DNA of 64,000 bases from Henckelia pumila. Its lineage: Eukaryota; Streptophyta; Magnoliopsida; Lamiales; Gesneriaceae. Within the stretch, counting starts at the first letter, position 1. Every line of letters begins with the position of its first letter. Under the pieces are notes generated by a model, which worked only from the letters and a program-made list of their open reading frames with translations, searched no databases and had not been told where the DNA came from. The translations under genes and the position numbers were made by a program. The stretch is taken from assembly GCF_033568475.1 (NCBI RefSeq), contig NC_133121.1, positions 28,565,374-28,629,373 on the forward strand. Direction: 5' to 3'. Of the stretch, positions 47,557 through 60,964 are shown in pieces.

Positions 47557-49451
47557 TGAAAGAGTGGGTGCCCGGTTAGCCAACTTGTGGCTAAGGGCTT
47601 TTGTGACTCTATGTATAAAGAATATTTGTTTAATATAATTTACATTCATTAATGGCATTTTCTTTGTCTTTCTTCATATTGTTATATTGTGATATACTAT
47701 TGATGTTTTGATAAAGACCTTGAATATACTATAGTGTAAGTAAGATGAGATAGTGAATAAAGAGAGATCACTATTATGAAACACATCTTATAGTCACTGT
47801 ATATTCTAAACAGTTCTTAGTCAATTGAGCCGTCTGCTAATAAGGATAAGGATCGCTCGAGATTAAGACTAGCATTTGTGATGCCAAGTACCACGTTTCA
47901 TTGGTAATGGACATGGAGATGTTCAAAGCATGCAAATGGATATTCATATGATGAATGATCGAACTACCCTATTCGGACTTTCCAAGTGGTTATCAATTAT
48001 CGAGTGGATAAAATCCGCGGTTTTGGTTGTACACCATTAGTCCTTACTACTTGAAACATCATTGAGACTCTATATGCTAGTACTGTACTTTGGCTCGTTT
48101 ACGGACTTTATTGGGGTCATCAGGTGTCGGGATTGGGTACAGTTACGACACATATAGGAGTCGATGCTTTGTTGTCAAGGATTCACCACATACTTGCGAG
48201 TGTGGATATCCTATGCAATCTGAGGAGATATTATTGTGACGAATATCTGGCCAGAGTACATGATGTGTTTTAGGTTACTCGGTTTTCCTAGTAACAGATG
48301 CGATGTCACTATTTGATCTCCAAGAAGTAATGCATAGTTATCGAATCTCAAACGACTCTCGATGCACCAATGGTTGTTGATTCGATTGGGATATATGGAT
48401 GAAGGGACCGTACTGTACGCTAACCAAAATCTACTGGTTCTTGCAGGCACTATCAGTGATACCTAGGGAATCATGGGGCGATGTTGCTAGACGCTCTTAC
48501 CATGATTCGTTGGGCAAGTCGGAAATTGTTGTTTCGAGTCACAAGGAGTTGTGAGCCCACGGCTAGCTGTATCCCTGAACCATTGAGGGTCACACAAGTA
48601 ATGGATTACTAAACCCCATTGAGATAGTTAAATTTAAAGAGTTAAATTTAATGAAAGAGAAGTTGGACTTCTTAACTAAAAGGAAGTGAAATTTCCTAAA
48701 ATGACATAGGGATGGGCATTTTTGAAAATCACTGAATTCGGATTCAGAAAAATTATCTTGACTCTAAAAGATGCAGAAATGGTTTCTGTGCACATTGGTG
48801 AAATCAGTTTATCAATCGGAGTCACGATGAATTTTATATTAATTTCTATATTAACAGGCTTGGCTTGTTGAGCTTGAGTTATGGATTGTGGGCCCTAAGG
48901 AGTTAGAGTCCTAATACAATCATAACTTAATCTAGTCTAGAAATTATCTATAAATACATGTGTAGTGTTCGAAAATCGAAAGAATTCCTCTCTTGCAATT
49001 TTCGAAATCACACATATTTTCAAGGGAAATTTTCGAAAATCTCTTTGTCCCTTTAGAGAAAATTCGGTCTGTGATTTTTGTGAAAAATTACATTCCGAAT
49101 TAACAGATCAAATCTGTTTATTCTCATCGATAAACATCTGATTGATTTCTAGTGCAATCAATCAGAGGGTTTCTGTTTTCTGTTCGTGGACCTTATTCCG
49201 GAGATTGATCGTGAAGCCATCGGTTCCCAGGATATACAAGAAGAGCAGATTAAATTCTGTTGGTGTCCATAATCAAGCTGTTGCTTGAATAGGTAAAAAT
49301 TTAATTGTGATTTTATTTTTACTTGCATAATTTAATCGTAAAGTTTTGATACCCATGATATTGAATCGTTCCATATCGAAAAATAAAAATTTTTAAACTT
49401 CCGCTGTACCGGGTATCAATTCTTAATTGATCTGAACACGTTATTCCAACA
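47557..49451 (+). repeat. C3 right LTR
   Basis: 1895 bp, the same ends as the left copy, followed directly by the CGTTT duplication. Confidence 0.95.
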
Positions 49452-49763
49452 CGTTTCTCAAGATCCAATGAAGCTCTAAGTGATCCGATGACTAGAGTTT
49501 TGTCACGAATAATGTTATGGACATCCTCGTGTATAACGCATCTTGGAGACATACTGTAACCCCATAAATCCCTCACGTAACCGCAATGCATAACTAAGTA
49601 TTTTATCTTAAAATTTTCATACTTAAAATTTTCATAACATAAAATTCTCATAACATAAATCATGTGCCCCTACATAAAACATAACTTAAAACATTTAAAC
49701 TCACAGACTGGCAGTACGGCTTCTGAGCTCCATGTAGCAACCTAGTCACCCTCCAAAGACCAT

Positions 49764-49776
49764 GACTCTGATACCA
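49764..49776 (-). other. G1 primer binding site (tRNA-Met)
   Basis: Minus strand tggtatcagagtc, two bases after the 5' LTR end. It shows that the adjoining LTR is the 5' one and sets the minus-strand orientation of G1. Confidence 0.85.
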
Positions 49777-49778
49777 AT

Positions 49779-52700
49779 TGAAACGATCCAAAACTACTAC
49801 TGAATTTTTTATATATATACATTATTCTATTTCTTTACCTTAAAATATTATTACTATATATATATATATATATATATATCATACTTAAAATAAATTAAAT
49901 AACTTAATATACACTATATAAATATATGTGTATATTACATGAAATTAAATAACATGAAATTAATTACTAAATCATGATAAAATTTCATGCATAAAATCCC
50001 AACAACTAAATATTTAAATAAATTTCTTCAACAAATCCATGCAAACTAGAAAATAAATACGTAAATCTAAAAGTCCATGCATACCCTCAAACTTATATAT
50101 ATATTAAAACATACGCGGAAAAAATTATTTTAACTCTCAAAACATCAATATCATAAATAAGCTATCGTCACGGGTCTGCTAGCTGCCTGGATACTCATAC
50201 GCCCACGCCGCCAGTCGGGACCACATTTTCTTCATTATTCTCAGGTTCACTTGCACCATTTAAATCTAGTGAGCCTAGAGGCTCAACACGTTCTATCCTT
50301 ACGTAACAACATGAAACCACATACAAACACACATCATATAAAATATCGTGAATATACTTATATGTGCATGATCTTAAAAACATAGGCATATAAACATGTA
50401 TCTCTTAAACATAAACATTATCATCATACTTTATCATAAACCTTATGCTTAATACGTCTCATAAAATGGCATGTCTTAAATTCTCAAATCTCAACAGGTC
50501 GTATCCATATCGGTGAACTCATACTTAACGATTGATCAATCATAATACCAACGTACGTGGCGGTGGGGTTTCCACTTCTGTGCTGCTACTTCACCAGCAC
50601 TCAATGTTGGATCCATAAGCTCATTATAACATAAATATTATCAGGAAGGTCATCGGGCCCAAGTAACCTGGCCTCCAACCACATCACTTTCCACCTTCAC
50701 TTCAATTTCCATAAAAACATTATTTTTCTTAACATGCCCTTAAACTTAACATAAAAGTTCTTACATGATGCATGAACTTAAAAATTCTCATTATTTCTTT
50801 ATTTCATGAAAATTTGCCCGTAAATATATATTTAATTTATTTTCTTAAAAATCATACTTATATATAATAAAAATATGTGCATGAGTTAGATATATATTTA
50901 CGAACCTTTTATTTTTTCAAGGACTTGTTCGAGCTGCTCACCCCTTAAACTTAACTCATACATTTCTAGGCTGGTCCAATAATTCTCATGGACCCTCAGG
51001 CCCATGAAAACTAATGGGCTCACATAAAATATTATTTAAGTCCATTTAAATTAATTAACTCAAAATTAATCCAATAATTCTTAACTAGCCCATAAACGCT
51101 TAAACCGGCCCATTAACTAAACATTAGCCCATTTAAATTACTAAACCAGACATAACTTGACCCAATAATTCTCATGTGTCACTCGGTCCATGACAAATTA
51201 ATGGGCTCACTTCATTAATTAATTAAGCCCAAATTTACAATTAAACTATCCCAATTAATTAATTAACCAAATCCAAACCTATTAATTATTAACTTAATCT
51301 CTTATTTAATTTAAAATAAAATATTCTAGCCCAACTAATATAACCCAAACCCGACTAACTTGGCCCATAAAATTTTAAGACCCAACCCGAACCTATAAGC
51401 CCGAGCCCGGCCCGTTTATAGCCCAAAATTCAGAACCTAACTTCTGCAGAAATCTTCGCACGACCAGCCTCTTAAAACAGCTGCAGCCGCCAGAATCTGG
51501 CCACCACCGGCCGGAGAACAACCACCCAGACCTAGCCCACATCCAGACGGTTCTAACCCAACAATTTGACCTTAAACGGAGCCCTGTAGAAGGAGAACGA
51601 ACCAAACAATCTAGCCCTAGTTTTTGCTCGCGTGCAGAACGCATGCATTGAATTCAGGCCATTCCGTCTCCCAAATCCGGCCACTAACGACCAGAACACA
51701 ACCTAGAGGAGATTCCCCAAGGTCTTGGGGTTCTAACCCAACTAGAATTAGACCCTAACTCGCCCTGTGGACCAAGAACGAGCCATCACATGCAGACTGC
51801 TCAATATGCGACCAAACCTGTGTCCAGATCAATCCTAGCCCTAACCAATGACTAAAGCCACTAGACCATCATCAAAACATGACCCTAAGGACCCAAATTA
51901 AGACCAAAAACCGTAGTACAACAGTCCCGATCAAGCCATGGTCAGAAAACTCATCAAACTTGAGCCATATGCATAAAAAACGTGATAACATGCATGAACC
52001 TTGAATAATACCATTCAAATCTGAAAAACACATGCATTAACAGATCATTCATATTAAAAATAGTGTATATGATTTAAATGATGTCCAAGAATGGATTTGA
52101 GACGTGCCTTTGCGTTATTTACTCTTGAATTTACGTTACTATCGCGTAGTTCATAGTCCGGGACGAACGGGGCATCGAATCTTCAATATTTCTTCAAAGT
52201 TCATGTGAAAAGTGTGTGAGAGTGTGAGGGAGGCGGCTGCAAATCTGATTTTAGGGCTAGGTTGACGTGAAGATGGGTGGAGAAAAATGAAAGCCAAATT
52301 AACTTATTTATTTGTATAGTATATTGGACTAGGCTTTAAAATTAATTAAATCAAGTTTAAACTTTTAAGCCCATTAAATATTCAGATTTAAAACTCTAAA
52401 TTTTCGTAATATATAATTATTGGCTTTTGAAAGTATCTTAAAAGCCCGTAAAATGACCTATTTTTAGTGAAAACTGGGCTTCTATACATATATATACATT
52501 AAAACTTCTATTTTTTGAAAATAAAATCTTAAAATAATATAATTTATGACTCTTAAAAATCCTAGACAATTTTTGGATGAAAAATTCTATCTCGTTCGTC
52601 CACAGCCTCGTCTACGCGATCGCAAAAATATCTTTTCTCAAATAAATTCACAAATTTCTTAATATCGGGTTAAATGCTATAATAACTTTAAAACATGCAC

Positions 52701-52823
52701 ATAAATAACATAATTCACATAATAGCACATAAAAATTATTTAACTACTTATTCTTAATTTTTAAAATCATTAAATCCCCTAGTTATGCATGCGAGTTTAC
52801 GTAACGAATTTTCGGGCGTTACA
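49779..52823 (-). repeat. G1 5' LTR
   Basis: 3045 bp without insertions. It aligns throughout with the pieces of the interrupted 3' LTR at 27071-39529. A TA tract lies at about 49855-49878. Frames within it have no protein resemblance. Confidence 0.88.
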
Positions 52824-55800
52824 GAATTCATATGAATCAATACTCCATGTGCAATTATTATTGAACTCAATCACCTTATTTATAAGGAAAGATTACAAGA
52901 TACAAATCTTTACAGATATTATCTTTACAAGCATCCAATTCTTCAAAATCTCCATTTGGCGAGATTGATGCTCGGGAACTTCATCGGGACTCAAGTGCTG
53001 CTTCGTTAAAACCTTAACAGTAAAATACCTTGAAAAAAAAATCTTAACGAAGAAAAAATAGTACAAAAATATATACTTTCTTTGGATGTCTTCCCGACGA
53101 TTGATGCGCCTCGTTAAAACCTTATCAGGAAAAATCCAGTGAGACAAAATCCTAATGAAGGAAAAAGAGTACGACATCTCGCGATACTTGTTAATTGCCT
53201 CACTAAAAACCTTGTTATGAAAAATCACGTGGAAAAAATCATAGACAAGGAAAAAAGAGTACAACTTTGATTGCTCCCCATCTTGCAAGTATCACTTAAA
53301 ATTATTAACTCGTCTTATTCCAATCTTGTGCACTAATTTGTCAAAAATTGATTCAGATGCTGCTTTTTCCATATATATGGTACTTCAAGACCAAATATAT
53401 TTTATTCTTCGAGTTGGAAAAAATAATATTTTGAGCATAAAATCCTTCGAGGATGTTTATATATGTATCACTGTTAAATCAGTGCATCCATGATAAGTGC
53501 AAATATTTTCTCATAATCTTCTTGAAATATTTTGAAAAACTTTGCTAATATTTGCTCATATGTCACACGTCATTCGTCAATCATTTGTTATTGACAGTCA
53601 TTATTTTTCATAATAGCAAAAAACATATTAATAGTTATATAATTTCGATCCTAAATAATTTGTGAAATCTCATCTTTTATATACTTGTTATTCTTTAAGA
53701 ATAACATAATCCAAATTGGATTTATTGAAATAATTGGTCGGTCATGCTTCTAGTGTCCTTTTTCATTTACTTGCAAATAATATAAGATATAGTCCTGCAG
53801 GACATTATTTCTTTTTAATAACGACCAGCCTCCATTATTATTTTCATATTGAGACATTCACACATTTTCTTTAAAATGATTTTTCGTCATTAAAGACGAT
53901 TTATATACATTGTTCAACTTGAATATAAATAAAGCTAAATAGTATAAAACATCTTATACACAAGATCAAATAATATATTTTGAGATTTAAACTTTGAACG
54001 TCATTTTCACTTTATATTTCATCGGGATCGATATCAAAAATTATTCTTGTAGCTTCTATTTTCTCCCCCTCAATGTTGGAAACATTGTTTCACGAGAATA
54101 AAAAATGAGAATTTGCGTCATTAAAATCTCATTGCTCAAGATAATTGATCATATATTATTTCTAACATGTTTTCAATCCCCTCAAGAGATTATTGTGTGC
54201 ATTTCTCACATAACTAATAACTTTCTATACACAATCATTTGGCATAATATTTACAATATATCTTTCAAATATCCTCAAATATGACGCATTTATTCTCATG
54301 GTTTAATAGTTGATTGGAGACAAAATAAATCAACTAAACCAACTCATTTATAATAATAAAATTGATATACATATCCTTTTTTTTTTTTTTTTATCAAGCT
54401 TGTCTTGATTATATATTCTGGAAGTTTTTCTTAATACATATTTTTTCAAACATCATATTACGCTTCGTGGGCCCACGTTATTTATTCATTCCAAATAATA
54501 TGAGATTTTTATAAATTTGAGCGTTTTGATAGTGCTATGAATTTCGCTAAGCCATAAATAAGAATTCATAAAATCTTCTGGATCTTTGATTAAAAAACAT
54601 TCATATTTATAGATCCAGGAACTTTTGGCTTATTAATTAATATCTTTGTGTACTATCAATAGTTTTTCAACTATTTATATAATTTGAATGCTCAATCCAA
54701 TTAGTTATGCCAAACTCTGAAATTATTTGTATCAATGATACTTTTGGAGCTCTTTAGCTCTTTTAGAAATATTGATTTGTAATATACTATGTAAACCAAA
54801 TCAATATCTACTAGATTAAAAAATCCATATACATCAATGTTTATCATTATGTTATAATATCAAGCACATCATCTTTTTCATCGCCACTCAAATGATCTTC
54901 TAGATCTTTCAGACATTCAATAAACATACGATGAAACATATGATTTTGGTAGACATCAACGATCTCCACAAACTTTTATATCTTGTTTGATAGATATCAA
55001 TAAATTCCCTTTACTTACTTCAAGTACTACATCATTTAAATATTAGTGATATGAGATAACAATGTACATTTAGTACAATACTTGATTATGACATATATCT
55101 CAATATTTTATGTCATATTCATGATTCATATCTCTTTTCATATGAGATAACATATTATTATTTTTTTAAGAATTAATCAACAACAGTGTATCAACTGTGT
55201 TCATTGACACTGTCACATTCATTTAAAAGAATGGACCACATTAATTAGACAATTTTCATAGTTGTATTTCCTTGAACAAAATATTATATAAATAAAATAT
55301 TAGAAGAATTGAAATTGAGAAATCGGAAGTACATTTCAAATTCTTGTATGCACCAAGTAGATCTTTTACCTTCAACAATGGCATTCAATCTATCACAAAT
55401 GTCATCTCACATTAAGTTTATGCTTTTACATGTACGATAATAACATGTGATAAAAAATACTTTATCATTTATTTAAAAAGTGATAGCTTAATCAAATGAT
55501 TTTGAAAAAAATCAAAATTTATATCCACAATAAAAATTGAGGAATTTAAAATCCATAATCAAAATTTATGGAATAAAAATTTAACAATCCAATATATCCT
55601 TAAAATCTCAATCCATAAAAATTATCACTTAATTGAATAATCAATATCTCATGCAATATATTGACCAATAGAATAGATTCGCAAAATTTGTAGATCTTAT
55701 TTTATATCATCAAAATATTTTATGTGAATCAAAACACATGCTAGAATTTCCAAAATTTAGTTTAAACAAAAATAAAAACTTAATTTACCAAAAATAAATT

Positions 55801-56754
55801 AGTTCAATAAATAAATAAAATGACATGAAGTTAGTCATAAATCAACTCATTGACATCAACATGCATAGGCTACCATCAATCTGTCATCGTTTGCCAAATA
55901 TAGATGATGGCCCAATTCATTGAGGTTAACATTTTTTTTTCTTTTTCGGTTGATAGTGTCGCGATCTTAGTACCACACATTAATAATTTTCAATCAATAA
56001 CCTATGTAGTTCATCATTGAACATCACGTCTCTATTCATAAAAATATGACAAATAATAGTTCATGCTTCTTCTAGAGCATTAAGAACAAACATATGCTTT
56101 GAATCGATATCAAGTCAATATCTTTTGATATATATCTATAATATATCTTTAATAACCCTTTCTTAAAGCTATTGACAATTTTAGATTATATATCGATATT
56201 CTTTGATAAGTTGGACTAAATTTCTCAATTCATAAGATCCTCAACAATCAAAAGGACATTAAATTATATTCTTCGAGAATTATGTCCAATCTTGGATTTT
56301 ATATAAGTATTCTTCATGAATATCAACAAATCTTAAATCTTTGATCAATATTTATTTATAAATATTGATATATTTTGACATAGATCTATCTCTTTCAATA
56401 ATATTTATAGATATTGGATATCATATCAGATATCCATAATGATTTCTTTAATTTCGTAATATACGAAATCATATATCATATCTTTTATCATGAATCTCTA
56501 CGATTCTCTATACATTATATCATAATCATGAATCTCTTTCGATATATCAAAACCGTAATCATGAATCTCACAAAATTTTTAATATATTATATCATGATAA
56601 TGAATTTCTTCAAATTCTCAATATAAAATCATGTTGTTCTACTGTAGAGCCACAACATGTTCATGATATTTCATGGACACCAATATATCAATTATTATCA
56701 TTGTGCAACTTCTAGAGCACCAATGAACACATCTCTCATAAAATTGAGTATTGA
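52824..56754. other. AT-rich non-coding region, retroelement debris at left edge
   Basis: About 3.9 kb of strongly AT-rich DNA with no frame of interest. The left 450 bp (52890-53290) contain three related units on the minus strand. The right part (about 56100-56640) has imperfect repeats around atcatgaatctct and atatcaata. I recall sequence like the left edge from copia LTRs. The remainder is unidentified. Confidence 0.4.
52970..53260 (-). repeat. Three diverged about 90-bp direct repeats
   Basis: Units near 52980-53060, 53085-53175 and 53180-53260 each follow the pattern 'cctcgttaaaaccttatcag', then a gaaaaatc block, then 'gaaggaaaaagagtac'. The open minus-strand frame across them encodes three similar segments, but this looks like repeat sequence, not a gene. 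Confidence 0.65.
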
Positions 56755-57064
56755 TGTAAAGCCCGGAAATTCGCTTACGTAAACCCGCATGCATAATTAG
56801 GGGATTTAACGATTTAAAAATAAGTTAAAAAGTGATTAAATGATTTTATGTGATATTATGTGATTTATGTGCATGATTTAAAACTTTATTTTAGCATTTA
56901 ACCCGTTATTATGAAACTTATGAATTTATTTGAGAAATGTATTTTTCAATCGCGTAGACGGGACCGTGGACGAACGAGAAAGAAAATTTTTACCCAAAAT
57001 ATTTTATTGAGATTTCAAGGGGAGTAAATTATTATTTTAAGATTTTATTTTCAGAAAAATAGAG

Positions 57065-57131
<67 letters not shown>

Positions 57132-59315
57132 TACTTTCACTAAAATAGGCTATTTTATGGACTTTTAAAATATTTTCAAAAGCCCATAAACATATATTTC
57201 GAAAATTATAAAATTTTAATCTGAAAAATAGTGGGCTTAAATGTTTTAACTTAGTTTAATTTTTTTAAGTGAGTCTAACCCATTTTAAACATAAATATAT
57301 GCAAGTTTGGCCCATTTTCTTTTCTTCTACCTCACGTTTTCACTCTATAACCGCCACCATCAAATCAGAAAATTTCTCCTTCTCTTCTTCACAGCACACA
57401 CAACACGTCCCTTGAAGATTTTTGCAAGATTTTTAAGAGTCGGTTGTCCCGCAGAGCCCTATACGCGTCGGTATCAACTATTTGCTTGAAATCTTCAAAA
57501 AAAAGCACGTTTGATTCCTTCCTTGCCACCTGTTAGATAAATATTATCATTTTTTTGAAGATTTAGATTGTGTGTTTTCATATTTTTGATTGTAAGATCA
57601 GATTTCTCTTGTTCTTGCATGGTTGTTGAGTTTTCTGGACATGTTGATGGTTATGGATTGATTTTCTGACATGCGTTTGTTCGAGGGGCTGACCAAGGTA
57701 TTTCAGGTCTAGCTTGGGTCCTTAGGGTCATGATTTGATGTTGGTTCAGTGGCTTTAGTTTCTAGTTTGGCCGAGAAGCAAGATGGACGCAAGTTGGAGG
57801 CAGATTGAGCAGTCTGTGTATAATGGTTCGTTCTCAGTACACAAGGCGAGTTAAGGTCTGATTCTAGTTGGGTTAGAACTGCAAGATAGTGGGAAAGGTA
57901 GGCCAGGTGGTGCTCTAGCCGGTGGTGGCCGAAGCTAGGCGACCAAAGCTCTGGAAGGGCCGCCCAGTCTGCTGCACGAGAAGAGGGATTAGGTTAGGGT
58001 TCGGGCAGTTTGGGGCAGCGGGCAGGGGCTCGGGCAGGGTCATTTTGGGTCAGGTCGATGTGTTTTAGGGTCAATTCAGGTGGATACGGGTCCGGGTTAA
58101 GTTATTTTGGGTCCGAGTATTTTAATTAGAAATTAAGTGATTAATTAAATGTTCATGGGCTTGGACTTTATAAAAATTATTTATGGGCTTGAATTAATAT
58201 TTAAATTAGTCCATTAATTTTTCATGGGCCTAGTGATCAATGAGAATTTATGGGCCAAGTTGTACTGGATAAGTCTTATATGGGCCAGACTAGGAATAAA
58301 TGGGCCAGTGAGAGTTTATGGGATAATTTAATTAATGAGCTTGGTTTGAGTAATTGAGACAATCTAAGTAAATTAAGGGACCATTCTGAGAGTCTATAGG
58401 CTTAAGTTTTAGGGGTCAGCAGCTCAAACGAATCCATGAAAAATTAAATATCCGTAAATGTATATTTAATTCATGCATGCATTTTAAGTATAAGTATAAT
58501 TTTTATGGAAAATAATAAATATATATTTACGGATAAAGTTTTATGAAATGATGAAATTATGAAAATTTTTATTTTAAGTTCTTGTATGCATGAAAGATTA
58601 TTTTTATTTATGATTAAGGACAGTTAAGAAAAAAATATTTGTATGGAAGTTGAAGTGGTGTGGCAGCACAGTTATGATTAAGAGTCACGAATCCAACCTG
58701 CTAGCAGGCTGGTGAAGTGGCGGCACAGAGGTGGTATTACCACCGACACAGAGGTAGTTATACTATCGGCATTGAGGTGGAGATTCTACCGCCACGTACG
58801 TTGGTTTTCATATTGATCAATCACTCATGTTTAAGAGCCACATTCATGGATACAACCTGCACAAAAAGATTTATGATTAAGTGATGCCTTATGATGATTT
58901 AAGATTTATGTTATTCTTATGATTAAGAATAAGATCATGATTTTGGTTAAGTGTTTACGAATAAGTTTTTATAAGCATGCATTCATACATATATTATGAT
59001 ATAAATACGATAAGCACATGTGACTTCATATTGTTATGTACGGATTGAACGTGTTGGGCCTCTAGGCTCACTAGATCTAATGAGTGCAGGTGAGCATAAT
59101 ATGGATGATGAGCATATTGCCCCAACTGGTGGTGACGACGTCTGAGCGCCCATGCAGCTAGTCCGCCCATGACCTTCTACTCAGTCATTTTCAGTATATT
59201 GAGAGTTTTTAAACATGATGTTATTTTTCCGCACATGTCAGTATTTTTGTTAATTTTATGGGTTTGAGGATTTTCTAAATTATGTTTGTACGATTTGAGG
59301 ATTTTAGAAATGTGT
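56755..59315 (+). repeat. Truncated G1-family LTR, plus orientation
   Basis: It begins TGTAAAGCCCGGAAATTCG and follows the G1 LTR on the plus strand through landmarks such as the 'ggcggcacagaggtgg' block (about 58720) and 'gtgcaggtgagcat' (about 59084). It stops short of the LTR 3' end, cut by the next LTR at 59316. A long TA tract lies at 57065-57127. Confidence 0.75.
57065..57127. repeat. (TA)n microsatellite
   Basis: About 31 perfect TA units. Confidence 0.98.
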
Positions 59316-60240
59316 TGTAGTAGCCCAGTTCTATTTTACAAGATTAAGTTGATAATCATATTTAGATTTAATAAATCAATATTAAGGGATTTTAATAAGA
59401 TCTAACAGACCAAAGATTTGGGTCCAGAATGCCCAAAAAATGGTTAATGGGCATATTGGGCTCGAGCAGTTCGGAGGATCCAAACTGGGTTTTGAGGGTC
59501 CGAACCAGGATAGTTCGGAGGCTCGAATGGTGTTCGGGGGGAGGGAGAGATCGTAAAATCCGATCAAGGGATCGGACGGTCCGAACTCACCCAGGAACAG
59601 GTATCCAAATATCGAGTAGACAATGACGTCATTGCTGACATCACATGGCCGGATCGGACAATCCGAAGTATAGATCGGATTCGATGTGTCACCAGGATAA
59701 GTGGCAAGGAGGATTTTACAAGTGTCTCAGATGTGTAGGATCGGATGATCCAAAGAGGAGATCGGACCGTCCGAAGTTGCATGTAGGCTACATGTGCACC
59801 ATGCACAGTTCGAACTGTCCGAACCTGGGATCGGACCGTCCGATCGAGGTCTATAATTAGGGCCGAGGATGGCTTATTTTGAAATCATTCGATCCTCCCC
59901 TCTCTCGGTAATGGCTATATTTTAAGGGCTTAGAGACTCTTTCTTTAAGAGTTGGAGTAGGAAATTGTATTTTTTTTATATAGCGGGCAGTGTCAGCAGT
60001 AGTAGCCAGCGGCGGAGCTCTGGCGCGGCGTCCAGGAGTCATAGATAGGCTATGGTTCTGGGACATGCGTATCAGCGGGCTGATGACGGACAAAGGTATG
60101 GTTTTGGTTCCCTATAGTAAATAGGGAGTAGACTATAGTTTAATTAAGGCTTTTTAAAGCCTAGTACGTGATATTTGACATGATATGTAATGCATGGTTA
60201 TTTTATTGCATTGTACTGCTGCATGGTATGATATGAATTT
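59316..60240 (+). repeat. Truncated gypsy LTR, related to G2 LTR
   Basis: It starts TGTAGTAGCCCAG and parallels the LTR at 60564. It holds an array of TTCGGA/TCCGAA palindromes (59470-59844, several at 20-21 bp spacing), a weak TATA at 59849, and 'taattaaggcttttt' near 60140. Homology ends at about 60180-60240. Confidence 0.65.
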
Positions 60241-60563
60241 TCGATGTATGGAAGGCAAACACGATTATATCGAATTGTACCCTCAATCCAATAACAAAAA
60301 GAATCAATTAATTTGCCCAATCTTGAAACAAGTAACGAATTTGGAAAATTCACCTCTAGCTTACAACAAAACTAGCAACAGAAATTCACAAGGTAAGTAA
60401 ACAAATTATCACAATGAGACCTTCAGAAAACTTGTTTCTGACAACCCACAAAGATAATCAATCGAAAAATGCCATAAAGCTATGAACTTTGATAAGTTTG
60501 ATTTGAATTAAAGAAAAAGATTCAACAAAATTCTAGAGAGAATTTTTAATTGATGAATATCAA
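60241..60563. other. Unidentified spacer between two LTRs
   Basis: AT-rich with no frame or repeat match seen. Confidence 0.4.
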
Positions 60564-60889
60564 TGTAGTGACCCGTATCCAGAATTAAGGATTCATTGTA
60601 ATTAATCCAACGATCATGTTTAGATTAAGTAAAACATGATTAAGGGGTTTCCAAAAGGATCTAAGGAGTTCAAAAATGGGTCCAAAACACTCAAAAATGG
60701 TCGGGAAGTTTTCGAGGGTTCGGAGGGATTGGAGGATCCAAACGGGATCGAAAGATCTGAAGTCAGGATCGAAGGCTTAGAACGTGTTCGGACGGTCCGT
60801 CGGCAGGATCGGACGATCCAAAAAGGTCCAGGGCTTACGTCATCATCTACGACAGCAAGGTGACATCATTGTTTATGTGTGGATGGGAC

Positions 60890-60964
60890 TTCGGACGATC
60901 CGAAGTCAGGATCGGACGATCCGATCGTGTTCGGAGGATCCGAACTGGGTTCGGACGGTCCGAA
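60890..60964. promoter_or_regulatory. Four 20-bp-phased palindromes upstream of G2 TATA
   Basis: TTCGGACGATCCGAA (60890), GATCGGACGATCCGATC (60910), TTCGGAGGATCCGAA (60930) and TTCGGACGGTCCGAA (60950) start exactly 20 bp apart. The TATA box begins 8 bp after the last. Further diverged copies lie upstream to about 60710. The spacing puts each site on the same helix face, as expected for dimeric-protein binding sites (inference). Confidence 0.8.

Larger units (their letters stand above)
40098..49451 (+). mobile_element. Ty1/copia retrotransposon C3, structurally complete
   Basis: 9354 bp with LTRs 40098-41995 and 47557-49451, a primer site at 41997, a leader, gag-pol 43628-47542, a polypurine tract (gggcaagtaggagat) and an exact target duplication. 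It is inserted in the coiled-coil ORF of G1 in the opposite orientation. The LTRs are very similar (a few percent difference by eye), so insertion was recent relative to G1. Confidence 0.97.
39685..49552 (-). pseudogene. G1 coiled-coil ORF (about 168 aa), split by C3
   Basis: This is the only coding region of G1. The N-terminal part is 49457-49552 (start MSPRCVIHEDVHNIIRDK) and the rest is 40097-39685; the frame is continuous across the C3 target site when one copy of the CGTTT duplication is counted. Two 1-nt insertions, near 40040 and near 39820, interrupt it today. On the minus strand the middle frame is open for about 80 codons and the last for about 40, ending TGA at 39687-39685. The product is rich in E, K, Q, L and A, has few prolines, and shows heptad-like spacing (for example KEELIENMK, ATVAEYEELN, IQELEGQVQALNTQN). 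No zinc knuckle, protease, RT or integrase motif is present. I do not recognise the family. It may act as a Gag-like assembly protein or be captured host sequence; both ideas are inference. Confidence 0.75.
27071..52823 (-). mobile_element. Pol-less LTR retrotransposon G1 with nested insertions
   Basis: On the minus strand the element starts TGTAACGCCC at 52823 and ends ...CGTTTCA at 27071. Its 5' LTR is 49779-52823 (3045 bp). Its 3' LTR is 27071-39529 once the nested C2 and the pol patch are discounted (about 3.0 kb). A tRNA-Met primer site lies inside the 5' LTR end, and a polypurine tract (aaggggg type) inside the 3' LTR end. Flanking 5-mers are taatt (27066-27070) and gaatt (52824-52828), one mismatch. 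The true internal region is only about 0.9 kb (39530-40097 plus 49452-49778) and encodes one coiled-coil-like ORF, with no gag or pol. The LTR start style is gypsy-like. It must have relied on enzymes from another element. Confidence 0.85.
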
